Positions 8,376 to 15,122 of a stretch of DNA of 21,051 nt are shown here, piece after piece (positions within the stretch are counted from its first letter, which is position 1; the number at the start of each line of letters is the position of its first letter). Origin of the DNA: JAIVJN01 sp036732565 (lineage in GTDB: Bacteria > Acidobacteriota > Vicinamibacteria > Vicinamibacterales > UBA2999); assembly GCA_036732565.1 (NCBI GenBank), contig DAINCF010000048.1, positions 1-21,051 of the forward strand, read 5' to 3'. The notes below the pieces were generated by a model. That model was not told the origin of the DNA. It saw only the letters and a program-made list of their open reading frames with translations, and searched no databases. A program made the position numbers and the translations under genes.

Positions 8376-8547
8376 GACTTCAACTCCTGGCAGGCTGGAA
8401 GCATCTTACTGTCGATGAGACGGCCGTCGCAATCGAAGGATGACACGCGGCCGACCGCGTCCCGCGCAGGCGGGGACGCGACCCCCGAGACCAGCAAGAT
8501 CTGGTCCGCCCGCGCCTGTCCCCTAACAGAGACGAGACGTCGGCCCG
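8376..8547 (-). promoter_or_regulatory. Upstream region of the barrel gene: candidate promoter and two hairpins
   Basis: On the minus strand TTGCGA (8427-8432) and TAAGAT (8403-8408) with an 18-bp spacer form a weak sigma-70-like promoter, 4 of 6 matches each. Farther up are CGCGTCCC/GGGACGCG (8456-8480) and GACCAG/CTGGTC (8489-8506). No gene is supported in this stretch. Confidence 0.3.
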
Positions 8548-8685
8548 TCCTGGGTCTTGGGTCCTGGGTCCTAGGTACTAGGTCCTGGGTCCCGTGGCCT
8601 CCGGCCTCTGCCTGAGGCCCAGGCCGCCCAAGTCCCAAGTCCCAAGTCCCAGCGTCCCAGGTCCCAGCGTCCCAGCGTCCCACGT
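8548..8685. repeat. CCCAAGN-family heptamer array, inverted
   Basis: Six head-to-tail heptamers on the left (TCCTGGG, TCTTGGG, TCCTGGG, TCCTAGG, TACTAGG, TCCTGGG; 8548-8589). On the right are eight units of the complementary type (CCCAAGT three times, then CCCAGCGT/CCCAGGT/CCCACGT of 7-8 nt; 8627-8685). The two arrays can pair into a long imperfect stem. It lies between the divergent barrel and sigma-factor genes. Confidence 0.85.
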
Positions 8686-8744
8686 CCGCGCCGGGAATAT
8701 GAGGCGGGGGCGCGGGGTTCTTGTAGACTGCCGGCACCAGGAAC

Positions 8745-9314
8745 ATGATCTTCAGGCGCCGGCCGGGGGAGGCCCCTGCGGAGGCTGACCGTTTTGCGGT
8801 CGAAGCCTTGGACTATCTGGACAACCTCTACGGTGCGGCCTTGCGGCTGACGCGCAGCCGCGATGTCGCCGAAGATTTGGTCCAGGACACGTATCTCAAG
8901 GCGTTTCGGGCGCGGGATCGGTTTGCGCCGGGCTCGAATCTCAAGGCCTGGCTGTTCACGATCCTCCAGAACACGTGGCGAAATCGCCGTCGCGACCAGT
9001 CGCGTGCCCGCGTCGAGTACGACTCCGAGGTGGTGGAGCAGAGCGACGTGACCCCGCTCGCGGCCGAGAATCCGGAGCTGGATCTCGTCGCGACGACCAT
9101 GGATGTGGATCTGCAGGCGGCGCTCGACGCGCTGCCGGAGACGTTTCGCCAGGCGGTCTGGCTGCGGGACGTGGAGGAGTTGACGTATCAGGAGATCGCC
9201 GAGATCCTGACGGTGCCCATCGGCACCGTGATGTCGCGCATCTCGCGCGGGCGGAAGCAGCTACATCAGGCGCTACTGCGTCGCCGGCAGTCGGCCGTCG
9301 GCAGTGGGCAGTGA
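8745..9314 (+). CDS. ECF (sigma-70 family) RNA polymerase sigma factor
   Basis: A 189-residue extracytoplasmic-function sigma factor that directs RNA polymerase to stress promoters. Region 2 spans about 23-90, with DVAEDLVQDTYLKAF (40-54) and LKAWLFTILQNTWRN (66-80). Region 4 spans about 123-178, with LPETFRQAVWLRDVEELTYQEIA and the HTH VPIGTVMSRISRGRKQL. Region 3 is absent, as expected for this class. AGGA lies 2 bases before ATG 8745. The next gene encodes a matching zinc-finger anti-sigma factor. The last residues (about RRRQSAVGSGQ) are encoded by the TCGGCAG heptamer repeat that starts at 9284, so the repeat appears to have replaced the original end. A GGGAAT box at 8693-8698 could be an ECF-type -35 element for self-activation, but no convincing -10 was found. 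Confidence 0.93.
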   Translation: MIFRRRPGEAPAEADRFAVEALDYLDNLYGAALRLTRSRDVAEDLVQDTYLKAFRARDRFAPGSNLKAWLFTILQNTWRNRRRDQSRARVEYDSEVVEQSDVTPLAAENPELDLVATTMDVDLQAALDALPETFRQAVWLRDVEELTYQEIAEILTVPIGTVMSRISRGRKQLHQALLRRRQSAVGSGQ

Positions 9315-9378
9315 ATTCGGGAGTCTGGCGTGCGCCTGACCGATGCGAGACTCACGACGTGCGACTGCCGACTGCCGG
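9284..9378. repeat. TCGGCAG heptamer hairpin between sigma and anti-sigma genes
   Basis: Units of CGGCAGT run from 9284 to 9312, across the sigma-factor stop codon. The complementary GACTGCCGACTGCCGG lies at 9363-9378. Fifteen of 16 bases pair across a loop of about 60 nt. It is the same unit as at 2794-2870 and sits inside what should be one operon. Confidence 0.75.
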
Positions 9379-9407
9379 CTATTAACGTTCTTAATGATTG
9401 AGCCCCG

Positions 9408-10193
9408 ATGACCGAGTGTCGTCAAATCGAGTCGCTGCTGCCCCTTTTCGTGGACGGCGAAGCCAGCGCGGACGAGGTCCGGCTGGTCGGACAGCACCTC
9501 GCGCAGTGCCCGGCCTGCCGCGACGCGGTGGCGAGCGAGCGTATCGGACGTGACGTCCTCCGCGCCCATGGCGCCGCCCTGCGCGCGACGGCGCCCCCGG
9601 GTCTGAGGACGCGCGTGCTCGCGCTCGGCCGCGAGGCGCCTGCGCCTGTCCGTCCACGTCTCGGGTGGCTCGGACGCGCCACTGCCGCGGGTCTCGCCGC
9701 GCTCCTCGTCCTCGTCGTGCTGACGCTCGCGGAGTTCGTGCCCGCCTCGACGAACGTGCTGTTCGCGGCCCAGGTCGCGGTCGATCACATGCGGTGCTTC
9801 TTCGTGGGCGCTTCGACGCTCGCGGCGGACGGCGCGCGCGCGATGGAGCGCGAGATTCAGGAGCACTACGGGTGGGACGTGAAGGTGCCCCCCTCGAATC
9901 CCGATCTCGGCGTGCGGCTGATTGGCGCGCGTCGGTGCCCGTTCGGCTATGGGCCGCACGTGCATTTGCTGTACGAAGTCAGGGGCCGCACGATGTCCCT
10001 GTACATCACGCCCGAATACGAGCGCGAGGCCGCGGCGATGTCGGTCCTTGGTCACTCGGAGCGGGTGTGGTCGAGCGAGGGACGCACCTACGCGATGGTC
10101 ACGCGGGGGATCTCGGACGTCGATCTCGACCGGGTGCAAGCGTATTTCCGCAGTGCGACGACGGCGGTAACCGCGTCCCTGATTACGCCGTAG
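9408..10193 (+). CDS. Transmembrane zinc-finger anti-sigma factor
   Basis: A 261-residue membrane protein expected to hold the preceding sigma factor inactive. The cytoplasmic anti-sigma domain has the zinc motif C4 ... H30-x3-C34-x2-C37. One membrane helix follows (about 91-112). The remaining 150 residues are periplasmic and carry VDHMRCFF (His127, Cys130) and RRCPFGYGPHVHLLYE (Cys177, His184, His186). That is a set of thiol and imidazole groups able to bind a metal or heme, or to form a disulfide. I recall similar HxxC ... C ... H patterns in other anti-sigma factors from Acidobacteria and Proteobacteria, but the ligand is not established from sequence. The gap of 93 bp to the sigma gene is unusually long and holds a repeat hairpin. 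The TlpA-like gene follows 131 bp later. Confidence 0.88.
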   Translation: MTECRQIESLLPLFVDGEASADEVRLVGQHLAQCPACRDAVASERIGRDVLRAHGAALRATAPPGLRTRVLALGREAPAPVRPRLGWLGRATAAGLAALLVLVVLTLAEFVPASTNVLFAAQVAVDHMRCFFVGASTLAADGARAMEREIQEHYGWDVKVPPSNPDLGVRLIGARRCPFGYGPHVHLLYEVRGRTMSLYITPEYEREAAAMSVLGHSERVWSSEGRTYAMVTRGISDVDLDRVQAYFRSATTAVTASLITP

Positions 10194-10231
10194 GCTAGAG
10201 ACGGGCGCCGAAACCGGCTTTCGCGGAACGT

Positions 10232-10298
10232 AAGCCTCGAGCCCGAGCCCCCAAGACCCAAGACCCAAGCCTCGAGCCTCAAGCCCATGATGAGGCTC
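10232..10298. repeat. CCCAAGN-family heptamer array before the TlpA-like gene
   Basis: Eight consecutive in-phase heptamers (10232-10287): AAGCCTC, GAGCCCG, AGCCCCC, AAGACCC twice, AAGCCTC, GAGCCTC, AAGCCCA. GAGCCTC (10274-10280) pairs with GAGGCTC (10292-10298) in a short hairpin. It lies in the gap between the anti-sigma and TlpA-like genes. Confidence 0.8.
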
Positions 10299-10324
10299 GG
10301 GCCGTGATGAGGCAAAATAGACCT

Positions 10325-10996
10325 ATGGACCAGGAACAGAATCAGCCCGATCCGGAGCAGGCTGCGACGCCGGAGCATTCGGCCGCCGCGCCAGACGCAT
10401 CGAACTCCAAGGTTCGGCTGGTGGCGATGATCGCGACGTTGATCGCGCTGCTCGCGATCAGCATCCCGTTCGTGATGCAGCACGAGGACGCGCCCGAGAG
10501 CGCGCCGGCGGCCATGGCCTCGGATGACGCGGTCCCTGCCGCAGCTGAGCCCGCTGGCGGTGGCGGCGCGTGCATGGCGAACGCGAAGCCGGCGCGGATG
10601 GACTTCACCCTGCCGGATCTCGACAACAAGCAAGTCACGCTCGAAAGCTTCAAGGGCAAGGTGGTGTTGTTGAACTTCTGGGCAACCTGGTGCGGGCCGT
10701 GCAAAGCCGAGATCCCCGGTTTCGTCGAGTTGCAGAGCCAGTACAAGGACGACCTCGTGGTCGTCGGGTTCTCGGTCGACGATCCGGCCGACAAGGCGCG
10801 CGCGTTCGCGGACGAGTACAAGATCAACTATCCCGTGCTGCTCGGTTTGGGCCGCGACGAGGTGCAGGATGCCTACGGCCCGATCTGGGGTATCCCCACG
10901 TCGTTCCTGATCGGTCGCGATGGCCGGGTCTGCAAGAAGCACATGGGCATCGCGCCGAAGGCGGTGTTCGAAAAGGAGATCCAGGCGCTGCTGTAG
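10325..10996 (+). CDS. Membrane-anchored TlpA/ResA-like thiol-disulfide oxidoreductase
   Basis: A 223-residue protein with a short Pro/Ala/Gln-rich cytoplasmic head, one membrane helix (VRLVAMIATLIALLAISIPFVM, about 38-59) and a periplasmic thioredoxin fold. The active site is WCGPC (Trp122-Cys126) within LLNFWATWCGPCKAEIPGF, and the cis-proline loop is WGIPTSFLI. TlpA/ResA proteins reduce periplasmic disulfides, for example in cytochrome c maturation or oxidase copper-site assembly. An extra Cys lies in the linker (GGACMANAKP) and one near the end (GRVCKKH). ATG 10325 is chosen because GAGG lies 12 bases upstream; ATG 10304, giving 230 residues, is possible. Its position after a sigma/anti-sigma pair suggests a role in envelope redox stress, and the CusF-SCO gene 3 kb away would be a plausible partner. 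Both links are inference. Confidence 0.9.
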   Translation: MDQEQNQPDPEQAATPEHSAAAPDASNSKVRLVAMIATLIALLAISIPFVMQHEDAPESAPAAMASDDAVPAAAEPAGGGGACMANAKPARMDFTLPDLDNKQVTLESFKGKVVLLNFWATWCGPCKAEIPGFVELQSQYKDDLVVVGFSVDDPADKARAFADEYKINYPVLLGLGRDEVQDAYGPIWGIPTSFLIGRDGRVCKKHMGIAPKAVFEKEIQALL

Positions 10997-11014
10997 TATG
11001 ATCGTCCCAGGTCG

Positions 11015-11239
11015 ATGCTAAAGGGATTCAAGCACGCTCGTCTGTCCTGTGGCTGCCGCGTCGGCTTTCGCGAAGGCACATCAGGCAGCCCGGTAATCGT
11101 CGTCATCGACGTGAAAGCCGCCGGCTGCGTCAGCCCGCTGCACGTCCGCGATCTCCCGCTCTACGACCACCGAGAAGCGCTGCGCCCGTCGACGCGCCTC
11201 GGCCCACTCGAAGAAGAAGAGTTCGAGGAAGAAGGTTAG
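11015..11239 (+). CDS. Small CxC-containing protein, function unknown
   Basis: A 74-residue protein I do not recognise. It begins MLKGFKHARLSCGCRVGF and has Cys12, Cys14, Cys38 and His43 (AAGCVSPLH), a spacing that could bind one metal ion. The middle (SGSPVIVVIDVKAAGC) is beta-strand-like and the tail is strongly acidic (LEEEEFEEEG). ATG 11015 is preceded by AGG with short spacing. TATGAT (10997-11002), just after the TlpA-like stop, could be a -10 box, but no -35 was found, so read-through from the TlpA-like gene is equally likely (18-bp gap). Coding support comes from the non-random composition and operon position rather than homology. Confidence 0.6.
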   Translation: MLKGFKHARLSCGCRVGFREGTSGSPVIVVIDVKAAGCVSPLHVRDLPLYDHREALRPSTRLGPLEEEEFEEEG

Positions 11240-11437
11240 TCCCGCGGCGTTCTCGCGGACGCCGATCACCCGCTCCAACGTTCGTCGAATCAATCGATGG
11301 ACGGCACCGCTTCAGCGGTGTTGTGATCGCTGACCCTCCGCGCCCCACACGGCGACCTATCCGATTCGGGCAGCGTCAGGTGACACATCGCTTGTCTGGT
11401 CGGCCGCGGGTCCTGCCCGAGCGCGTAGCGCGAAGGC
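11240..11437. other. Intergenic region with a short hairpin, no gene seen
   Basis: About 200 bp between the convergent small Cys protein and GNAT genes. CACCGC-TTCA-GCGGTG (11305-11320) is a perfect hairpin followed by TTGTG and may end the plus-strand transcript. The right end (11419-11440) is the TAGGCCT stop-codon repeat. No open frame in this stretch has coding-like composition. Confidence 0.5.
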
Positions 11438-11440
11438 CTA
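11419..11440 (-). repeat. TAGGCCT stop-codon repeat at the GNAT gene end
   Basis: On the minus strand the GNAT stop codon begins TAGGCCTTCGCGC, followed by TACGCGCTC. The element at 16375-16397 reads TAGGCCTCGCGC, followed by CCTCGGCGCTC, and the DUF72 stop begins TAGGCCTCGCC (16242-16252). In each case the first three bases are the stop codon itself. Confidence 0.55.
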
Positions 11441-12256
11441 TTTCAGCTCCCACTTCGTCCGCGTGTAGGCGATACGGAAGCCGTGACGTTCCGCGTTGCG
11501 TTGTGACGCGCTGCCGGGCGCGGCGCACATCATCGCGAGATCGCAGCCACGATCGCGCGCGAATTGGAGACGGGCACTCAAGAGGGCTTGTTGCGCGCCT
11601 TGTCGCCGCGCGTCTGGAATCGTGCTCGCGCCCGCGAGCAGGGCGACGCGGTCGTTGATGTGGATCGCCGCGGCGGCGATAGGACGTCCATCCATGGAGG
11701 CGAGGAAGGTTGACGTCCCGCGAGTGGCGGCGCTGACACGACCGAGCCCGCGCACGAACTCGACGACCGTCGGCGCCTCGCCGCTCCAGCCGATGGCTGC
11801 GGTTTCGGCCCAGAGATCCGCGCGATCGGCAGAGACGAGATCGACGGCAATCGCCAACGATGGCGCGGCCGTCTCTTGGTCGATCTCCAGCGGCCGACAC
11901 ATCACGCTTGCGAGCTCCAGCGGCGCAAAACCACGCGCGTTCAACGCGCGCGCAAGGGCCACTCCTGCGAGCGGGCTGACCTCGTGAAACACGCAGGCGC
12001 CTCGTTCTCGATAGAACGTTTCGAGGCGTTCGAGGTGTTCTGGTGTGATCTCATCGAACAAGCCCAGGCCGAAGGTCTGGGTGACCGGAGATTCCACGCC
12101 GTCGAACATCGCGAAGGCGCCGGCGACCTCAATCCACGTCGCGCCCAGCTGCGGTTCGACCGCGGCGCGCGATTCGACGAAGGCCCGATTCGCGGCGCCC
12201 TCGGCGCGCTCCAGTCGCCGCGCCAGCTGCAAGTCCGAGAGGGGATAGTCGACCAC
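11438..12256 (-). CDS. GNAT-family N-acetyltransferase
   Basis: A 272-residue protein predicted to transfer an acetyl group from acetyl-CoA. The C-terminal half has the acetyl-CoA pyrophosphate-binding loop (ARRQGAQQALL, about 216-226) and the closing strand and helix (SASQRNAERHGFRIAYTRTKWEL). The N-terminal half (FGLGLFDEITPEHLERLETFYRERG ... MCRPLE) looks like a second, degenerate GNAT-like domain, and the length fits a tandem arrangement. GTG 12256 is chosen because it follows the upstream gene's TGA by one base, implying translational coupling; an earlier start would put about 20 residues of out-of-frame endonuclease sequence on the protein. The acceptor is unknown. The gene's stop lies in a repeat element shared with two other genes. 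Confidence 0.85.
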   Translation of the reverse strand: MVDYPLSDLQLARRLERAEGAANRAFVESRAAVEPQLGATWIEVAGAFAMFDGVESPVTQTFGLGLFDEITPEHLERLETFYRERGACVFHEVSPLAGVALARALNARGFAPLELASVMCRPLEIDQETAAPSLAIAVDLVSADRADLWAETAAIGWSGEAPTVVEFVRGLGRVSAATRGTSTFLASMDGRPIAAAAIHINDRVALLAGASTIPDARRQGAQQALLSARLQFARDRGCDLAMMCAAPGSASQRNAERHGFRIAYTRTKWELK

Positions 12257-12257
12257 G

Positions 12258-12998
12258 TCAGAACCGGATCTTGAGGTCGGCCACGAGTGGCAAATGGTCT
12301 GATGCGACCAGCGCGACACGCGTGCGGGGCAGCTCGACGTTCACGACTTCGACATGGCCCTCGTAGTAGATGTGATCGAGGTGCAGGATGGGGAAGAAGC
12401 CTGGGTAGCTGCGGCCGAAGCGGATGTACTTGCGGATGTCCACGCTCTGCAGGCGCTGGGCGAGGACGTCGGTCGCCAGGCCGCGCGCCCATTCGTTGAA
12501 GTCGCCGAGAACGACCTTCGGTCCCGTCACGCGTCGATCGTGGACGACGGTCGCGAGCCGCTCGGCCTGATTACGTCGCTCGCGCAGTGCGGTCCCGAGG
12601 TGAACGTTATACAGGTGCAGACTGTGCTCATCGTCGACGGCGAGATCCACGCGTTGCACCAGGCGTGCCTCGCACGTCTTCCATGTCAGGTCGTATTGCT
12701 GATGGTGGCGAATCGGGAAGTGGCTGAGGACGACGTTGCCGAAGAGGGCATTGCGGAAGTGACGGGTGGGCGCCATCACCCAGCCCATGCCCAGGGCCGC
12801 GCCGAGCTCCGCGGCCTGCCCGGGGCGGAGCGGGCTGGCGCCGAGCACCTCCTGCAGCGCGATGACGTCGGCGTTGACGCTCGCCAGCACCGCGGCGATG
12901 CGCTCCGGCCGTGTCCGGCCGTCGAGGCCGCGGCACCGATGGATGTTGTAGGTCGCCACCCGAATCGTCCGGGTACGCCGGCTCTCGTCCTGCGCCAT
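12258..12998 (-). CDS. Endonuclease/exonuclease/phosphatase-family hydrolase
   Basis: A 246-residue metal-dependent phosphodiesterase-fold protein. All core motifs are present: TYNIHRC (Asn18), VIALQEV (Glu50), YNVHLG (His133), LGDFNEW (Asp166, Asn168) and ASDHLPLVADL (Asp234, His235). These bind Mg2+ and activate water, so it should be active on DNA, a phospholipid or a small phosphoester; sequence does not decide which. It has no signal peptide, so it is probably cytoplasmic. ATG 12998 is preferred over longer versions because the preceding residues are low-complexity and overlap the neighbouring gene's promoter area. It is the first gene of a two-gene unit with the GNAT gene and diverges from the CPCC gene across only 41 bp. 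Confidence 0.9.
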   Translation of the reverse strand: MAQDESRRTRTIRVATYNIHRCRGLDGRTRPERIAAVLASVNADVIALQEVLGASPLRPGQAAELGAALGMGWVMAPTRHFRNALFGNVVLSHFPIRHHQQYDLTWKTCEARLVQRVDLAVDDEHSLHLYNVHLGTALRERRNQAERLATVVHDRRVTGPKVVLGDFNEWARGLATDVLAQRLQSVDIRKYIRFGRSYPGFFPILHLDHIYYEGHVEVVNVELPRTRVALVASDHLPLVADLKIRF

Positions 12999-13039
12999 CG
13001 TCTCGTGTAGTCTACGATCGCATCCCAGAGGGCATCGCC

Positions 13040-13336
13040 ATGCTGACAAGCGAACGAGAGCTGACCTGTCCCTGCTGCGGCGCAACGCTGGTCGTCGACC
13101 TCAACCTCGGGCGCATCGTCGACCATCGTGAGCCGGTGAACCCGAATCGGCCGGAGCTGAACGACGCGCAGCGCATTCTGGCAGAACAGGCGGCGCGCCG
13201 CGAGTCGATCTTCGAGCAGTCCGTCCAGAACGAGAAGACCAAGGGGGACGTCCTGTCGAAGCGGTTCGAGGAGGCGCTGCGGCAGGCGCAGAACGAGCCG
13301 ATCAAAAAGCCGACGCGGGATTTCGATTTGGACTGA
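13040..13336 (+). CDS. Small CPCC protein with helical tail, function unknown
   Basis: A 98-residue protein. The start MLTSERELTCPCCGATLVVDLNLGRIV looks like one knuckle of a zinc ribbon (Cys10, Cys12, Cys13), but no second cysteine pair follows, so metal binding would need a dimer or a partner. Residues about 45-90 are charged and helical (RILAEQAARRESIFEQSVQNEKTKGDVLSKRFEEALRQAQ), probably a coiled coil, and the end is KKPTRDFDLD. GAGGG lies 8 bases before ATG 13040, which fixes the start; a longer reading into 12911 overlaps the divergent endonuclease gene and looks random. I do not know a function. The gene ends in copy 2 of the 28-bp palindrome. Confidence 0.78.
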   Translation: MLTSERELTCPCCGATLVVDLNLGRIVDHREPVNPNRPELNDAQRILAEQAARRESIFEQSVQNEKTKGDVLSKRFEEALRQAQNEPIKKPTRDFDLD

Positions 13337-13348
13337 CGCGTCGTTCGA

Positions 13349-13376
13349 GTAGGGGCGGTTCGCGAACCGCCCCTAC
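13349..13376. repeat. 28-bp palindrome, copy 2, with a compensated base change
   Basis: GTAGGGGCGGTTCG plus its exact complement. Compared with copy 1, C11 is T and its partner G18 is A, so pairing is kept. It lies between convergent stop codons, 12 bases after the CPCC gene. Its right end contains the TAG stop of the transglutaminase-like gene (13373-13375). It is a likely bidirectional terminator. Confidence 0.85.
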
Positions 13377-14035
13377 AGGCGAAACTCGGGCGGCAACGGC
13401 ATCCAGGTGTGGCGGTTGTCGTAGAACAGCGGCTTTTTGCCGGTGGCCTCGCGGTACTCGAGGTAGCGTTTCTCGAGCGCGCGGTGTCGGCGATCCGACG
13501 TGCGGATCGCGTGGTGCGGCCAGTCGACCAGCAGCTGCTCCGCCTTCCACAGGTTGCGCTCCGAGAGTCGCCAATCGTAGTCGCCGAGCTCTTTGGCCAA
13601 ATCGACGACGGCGTAGCCCTTGACGCGCCCGCTGCCGTCCACGTACGTATCGACGTAGCTCATGGCCAGCGCGCGTCTCGAGGGGAACACCGGGCGTCGG
13701 CCATGCAGGCCGGGATCGCGTGAGCGCGCGATCGACCCCCAGCCCGTGGTCGCCTTGTAGACGAACAGGACGTGGTCGAGCAGATCGACGGACTCGATGC
13801 TCATCACGAGCGGCGGGTAGCGATGCTGCTCGAGGATGACCGCTGCGCTGAGCGCGGCCTCCATGCAGTGCGCCGTGCCGGTGCGCACGACTTGACGAAA
13901 GCTGCGCTGTGTTTCGCCGTGTGTCTCGGCGTTGTAGCGCATGGCGTTCAGCCATCGCTGCACGGCTGACGGCGTGCGCAGCCGTGAAATCAGCGCGCGC
14001 TCACGGCGGGTGAAGGGGAGAACGGGGGGCGTCAC
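13373..14035 (-). CDS. Transglutaminase-like cysteine protein
   Basis: A 220-residue protein with features of the transglutaminase/cysteine-protease fold. Cys57 in VVRTGTAHCMEAALSAAVIL starts a helix, and His88 in ESVDLLDHVLFVYK lies on the following strand, the order expected for the catalytic Cys-His pair. A later Asp would complete the triad but cannot be assigned with certainty. The segment TTGWGSIARSRDPGLHGRRPVF and the aromatic C-terminus (HTWMPLPPEFRL) look conserved rather than random. No signal peptide is seen. GTG 14035 is taken as start because it lies 13 bases after the stop of the upstream CusF-SCO gene; no strong ribosome site is visible, so coupling to that gene is likely. Substrate unknown; protein cross-linking or peptide cleavage are both possible. 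Confidence 0.72.
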   Translation of the reverse strand: MTPPVLPFTRRERALISRLRTPSAVQRWLNAMRYNAETHGETQRSFRQVVRTGTAHCMEAALSAAVILEQHRYPPLVMSIESVDLLDHVLFVYKATTGWGSIARSRDPGLHGRRPVFPSRRALAMSYVDTYVDGSGRVKGYAVVDLAKELGDYDWRLSERNLWKAEQLLVDWPHHAIRTSDRRHRALEKRYLEYREATGKKPLFYDNRHTWMPLPPEFRL

Positions 14036-14048
14036 GGCCGGCGCAACG

Positions 14049-14912
14049 TCACGAACCGGCGACAGCCGCGCGCAGATCCGCCACGAGCGTCGCGGCGGTC
14101 CATTCGCTGCCGTCCAGCAGACGCGTGACCTGTCCATTCGGACCGACGACGGCGGTCCGCATGTTGTGGGTGATGGTGCCGTCACTCTCGCGAATGACGT
14201 TGACGCCGAAGCGAATGGCGAAGCGATCGACCTCGTCGCGAGGTGCCGTCGCGAATCGCCACCGATCGGGATCCGCGCCCAGTTTCGCGGCGTGCGCGGT
14301 CAGTGCCTGCGGTGTGTCCGCGTCCGGATCGAAGCTGACGGAGAGCAGGCGCACACGTCCGCCGAGGGCCGGATCGGCGGCGACCGCGCGCTGCACCTCC
14401 GCGAAGCGGCGATCCAGCATCGGACAGAACTGCGGCAGCGGGCACCGCGTGTAGATAAAGGTGATGGCGACCGCGAATCCACGCCAGTCGGTCAGCCGGA
14501 GGGGGTGACCGTTCTGATCGGTCAGCGCCGTGTCTGGCGCCGTTTCTCCTTCGGTCAGGAGGCGCGCGCCTTCCGCGGGTCCGGCGGCGGGCACCTCTGG
14601 CACGGGGGCGCTGCCGGTCTTCTCGACCGTCGAAATCCACGCATCGCGGTCGGTGACGTTGAGGGTCGCCTTGATGACATCGCCGGCGGCCCGGTCTTCC
14701 AGCAGCTTCGGCTCCGCCACCCGGAACGCCATGGTCATGCCCGGCATGAAGTTGGGGATGTCGCCGTGCTTGATGAGGAGCTCGTTGGTGGCGGGCCGCA
14801 CGGCCAGAATCTGGCCCTCCAGCGGGTATTGCCGCGCTTGCGGACCGCACGCCGCGAGGAGAGCGGCGGCGAGGACGGCGCCCCAACCCGTCAACCCGAC
14901 CCAACGCCTCAT
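14049..14912 (-). CDS. CusF-SCO1/SenC fusion lipoprotein, copper chaperone
   Basis: A 287-residue lipoprotein. The signal ends in a lipobox (LAAC, Cys22), so it is probably anchored facing the periplasm. Residues about 30-90 are a CusF/CopB-type copper-binding domain with HGDIPNFMPGMTMAFRV (His49, Met56, Met59, Met61), the methionines being the expected Cu(I) ligands. Residues about 115-285 are a SCO1/SenC thioredoxin fold: FIYTRCPLPQFCPMLD has Cys157 and Cys163 with five residues between them, wider than the usual CxxxC, and His249 (ITHNMRT) is the third expected copper ligand. SCO proteins deliver copper to, or reduce, the CuA site of cytochrome oxidase. No ribosome site precedes ATG 14912; TAGATT (minus strand, 14919-14924) with TG before it could be an extended -10 giving a leaderless mRNA. 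Confidence 0.93.
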   Translation of the reverse strand: MRRWVGLTGWGAVLAAALLAACGPQARQYPLEGQILAVRPATNELLIKHGDIPNFMPGMTMAFRVAEPKLLEDRAAGDVIKATLNVTDRDAWISTVEKTGSAPVPEVPAAGPAEGARLLTEGETAPDTALTDQNGHPLRLTDWRGFAVAITFIYTRCPLPQFCPMLDRRFAEVQRAVAADPALGGRVRLLSVSFDPDADTPQALTAHAAKLGADPDRWRFATAPRDEVDRFAIRFGVNVIRESDGTITHNMRTAVVGPNGQVTRLLDGSEWTAATLVADLRAAVAGS

Positions 14913-14957
14913 CCGATCAATCTACCATGCCGGTTGACCTTGCCCTTTTGGCGGTTC

Positions 14958-14966
14958 TGGTATACT
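14958..14966 (+). promoter_or_regulatory. Extended -10 promoter for the RNA-binding protein gene
   Basis: TG-G-TATACT is an extended -10 element with 5 of 6 matches to TATAAT. A TTGCCC or TTGACC -35 is present but spaced 15 or 21 bp away. The transcript would start near 14973 and have an unusually long 5-prime leader of about 150 nt. Confidence 0.55.
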
Positions 14967-15054
14967 GCGCCGCTATAAATCGGTTGGAGCCCGCAGTTGC
15001 GCGTGTTGGAGTCCGCATAGTGCCCCGCATGCCTCAGGTTGCGAGAGCTTCACT

Positions 15055-15083
15055 CGTCGCGTGGCGTGCGCGCGCACGCGACG
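15055..15083 (+). promoter_or_regulatory. GC-rich hairpin in the RRM gene leader
   Basis: CGTCGCGTG, a bulged G and CG pair with CGCACGCGACG around a TGCG loop: an 11-bp stem. It lies 30 bases before the GGAGGA ribosome site (15113-15118) in a leader of about 150 nt. A structured leader suggests post-transcriptional control, perhaps by temperature or by the protein itself. Confidence 0.5.
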
Positions 15084-15122
15084 GCGATGAACCAGGGACG
15101 CGCGAGGCGAGCGGAGGACGGC

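Noticed and set aside
5121..8615. Two long plus-strand open frames opposite the barrel gene
   Set aside because: Composition dominated by Arg, Val, Glu and Leu with no domain signature; the minus strand has a signal peptide, HELTH, PD40 and barrel sequence with a ribosome site.
15039..15122. Longer N-terminus of the RRM protein
   Set aside because: No ribosome site before 15039, and the segment would cover the leader hairpin; the RRM itself begins right after ATG 15123.
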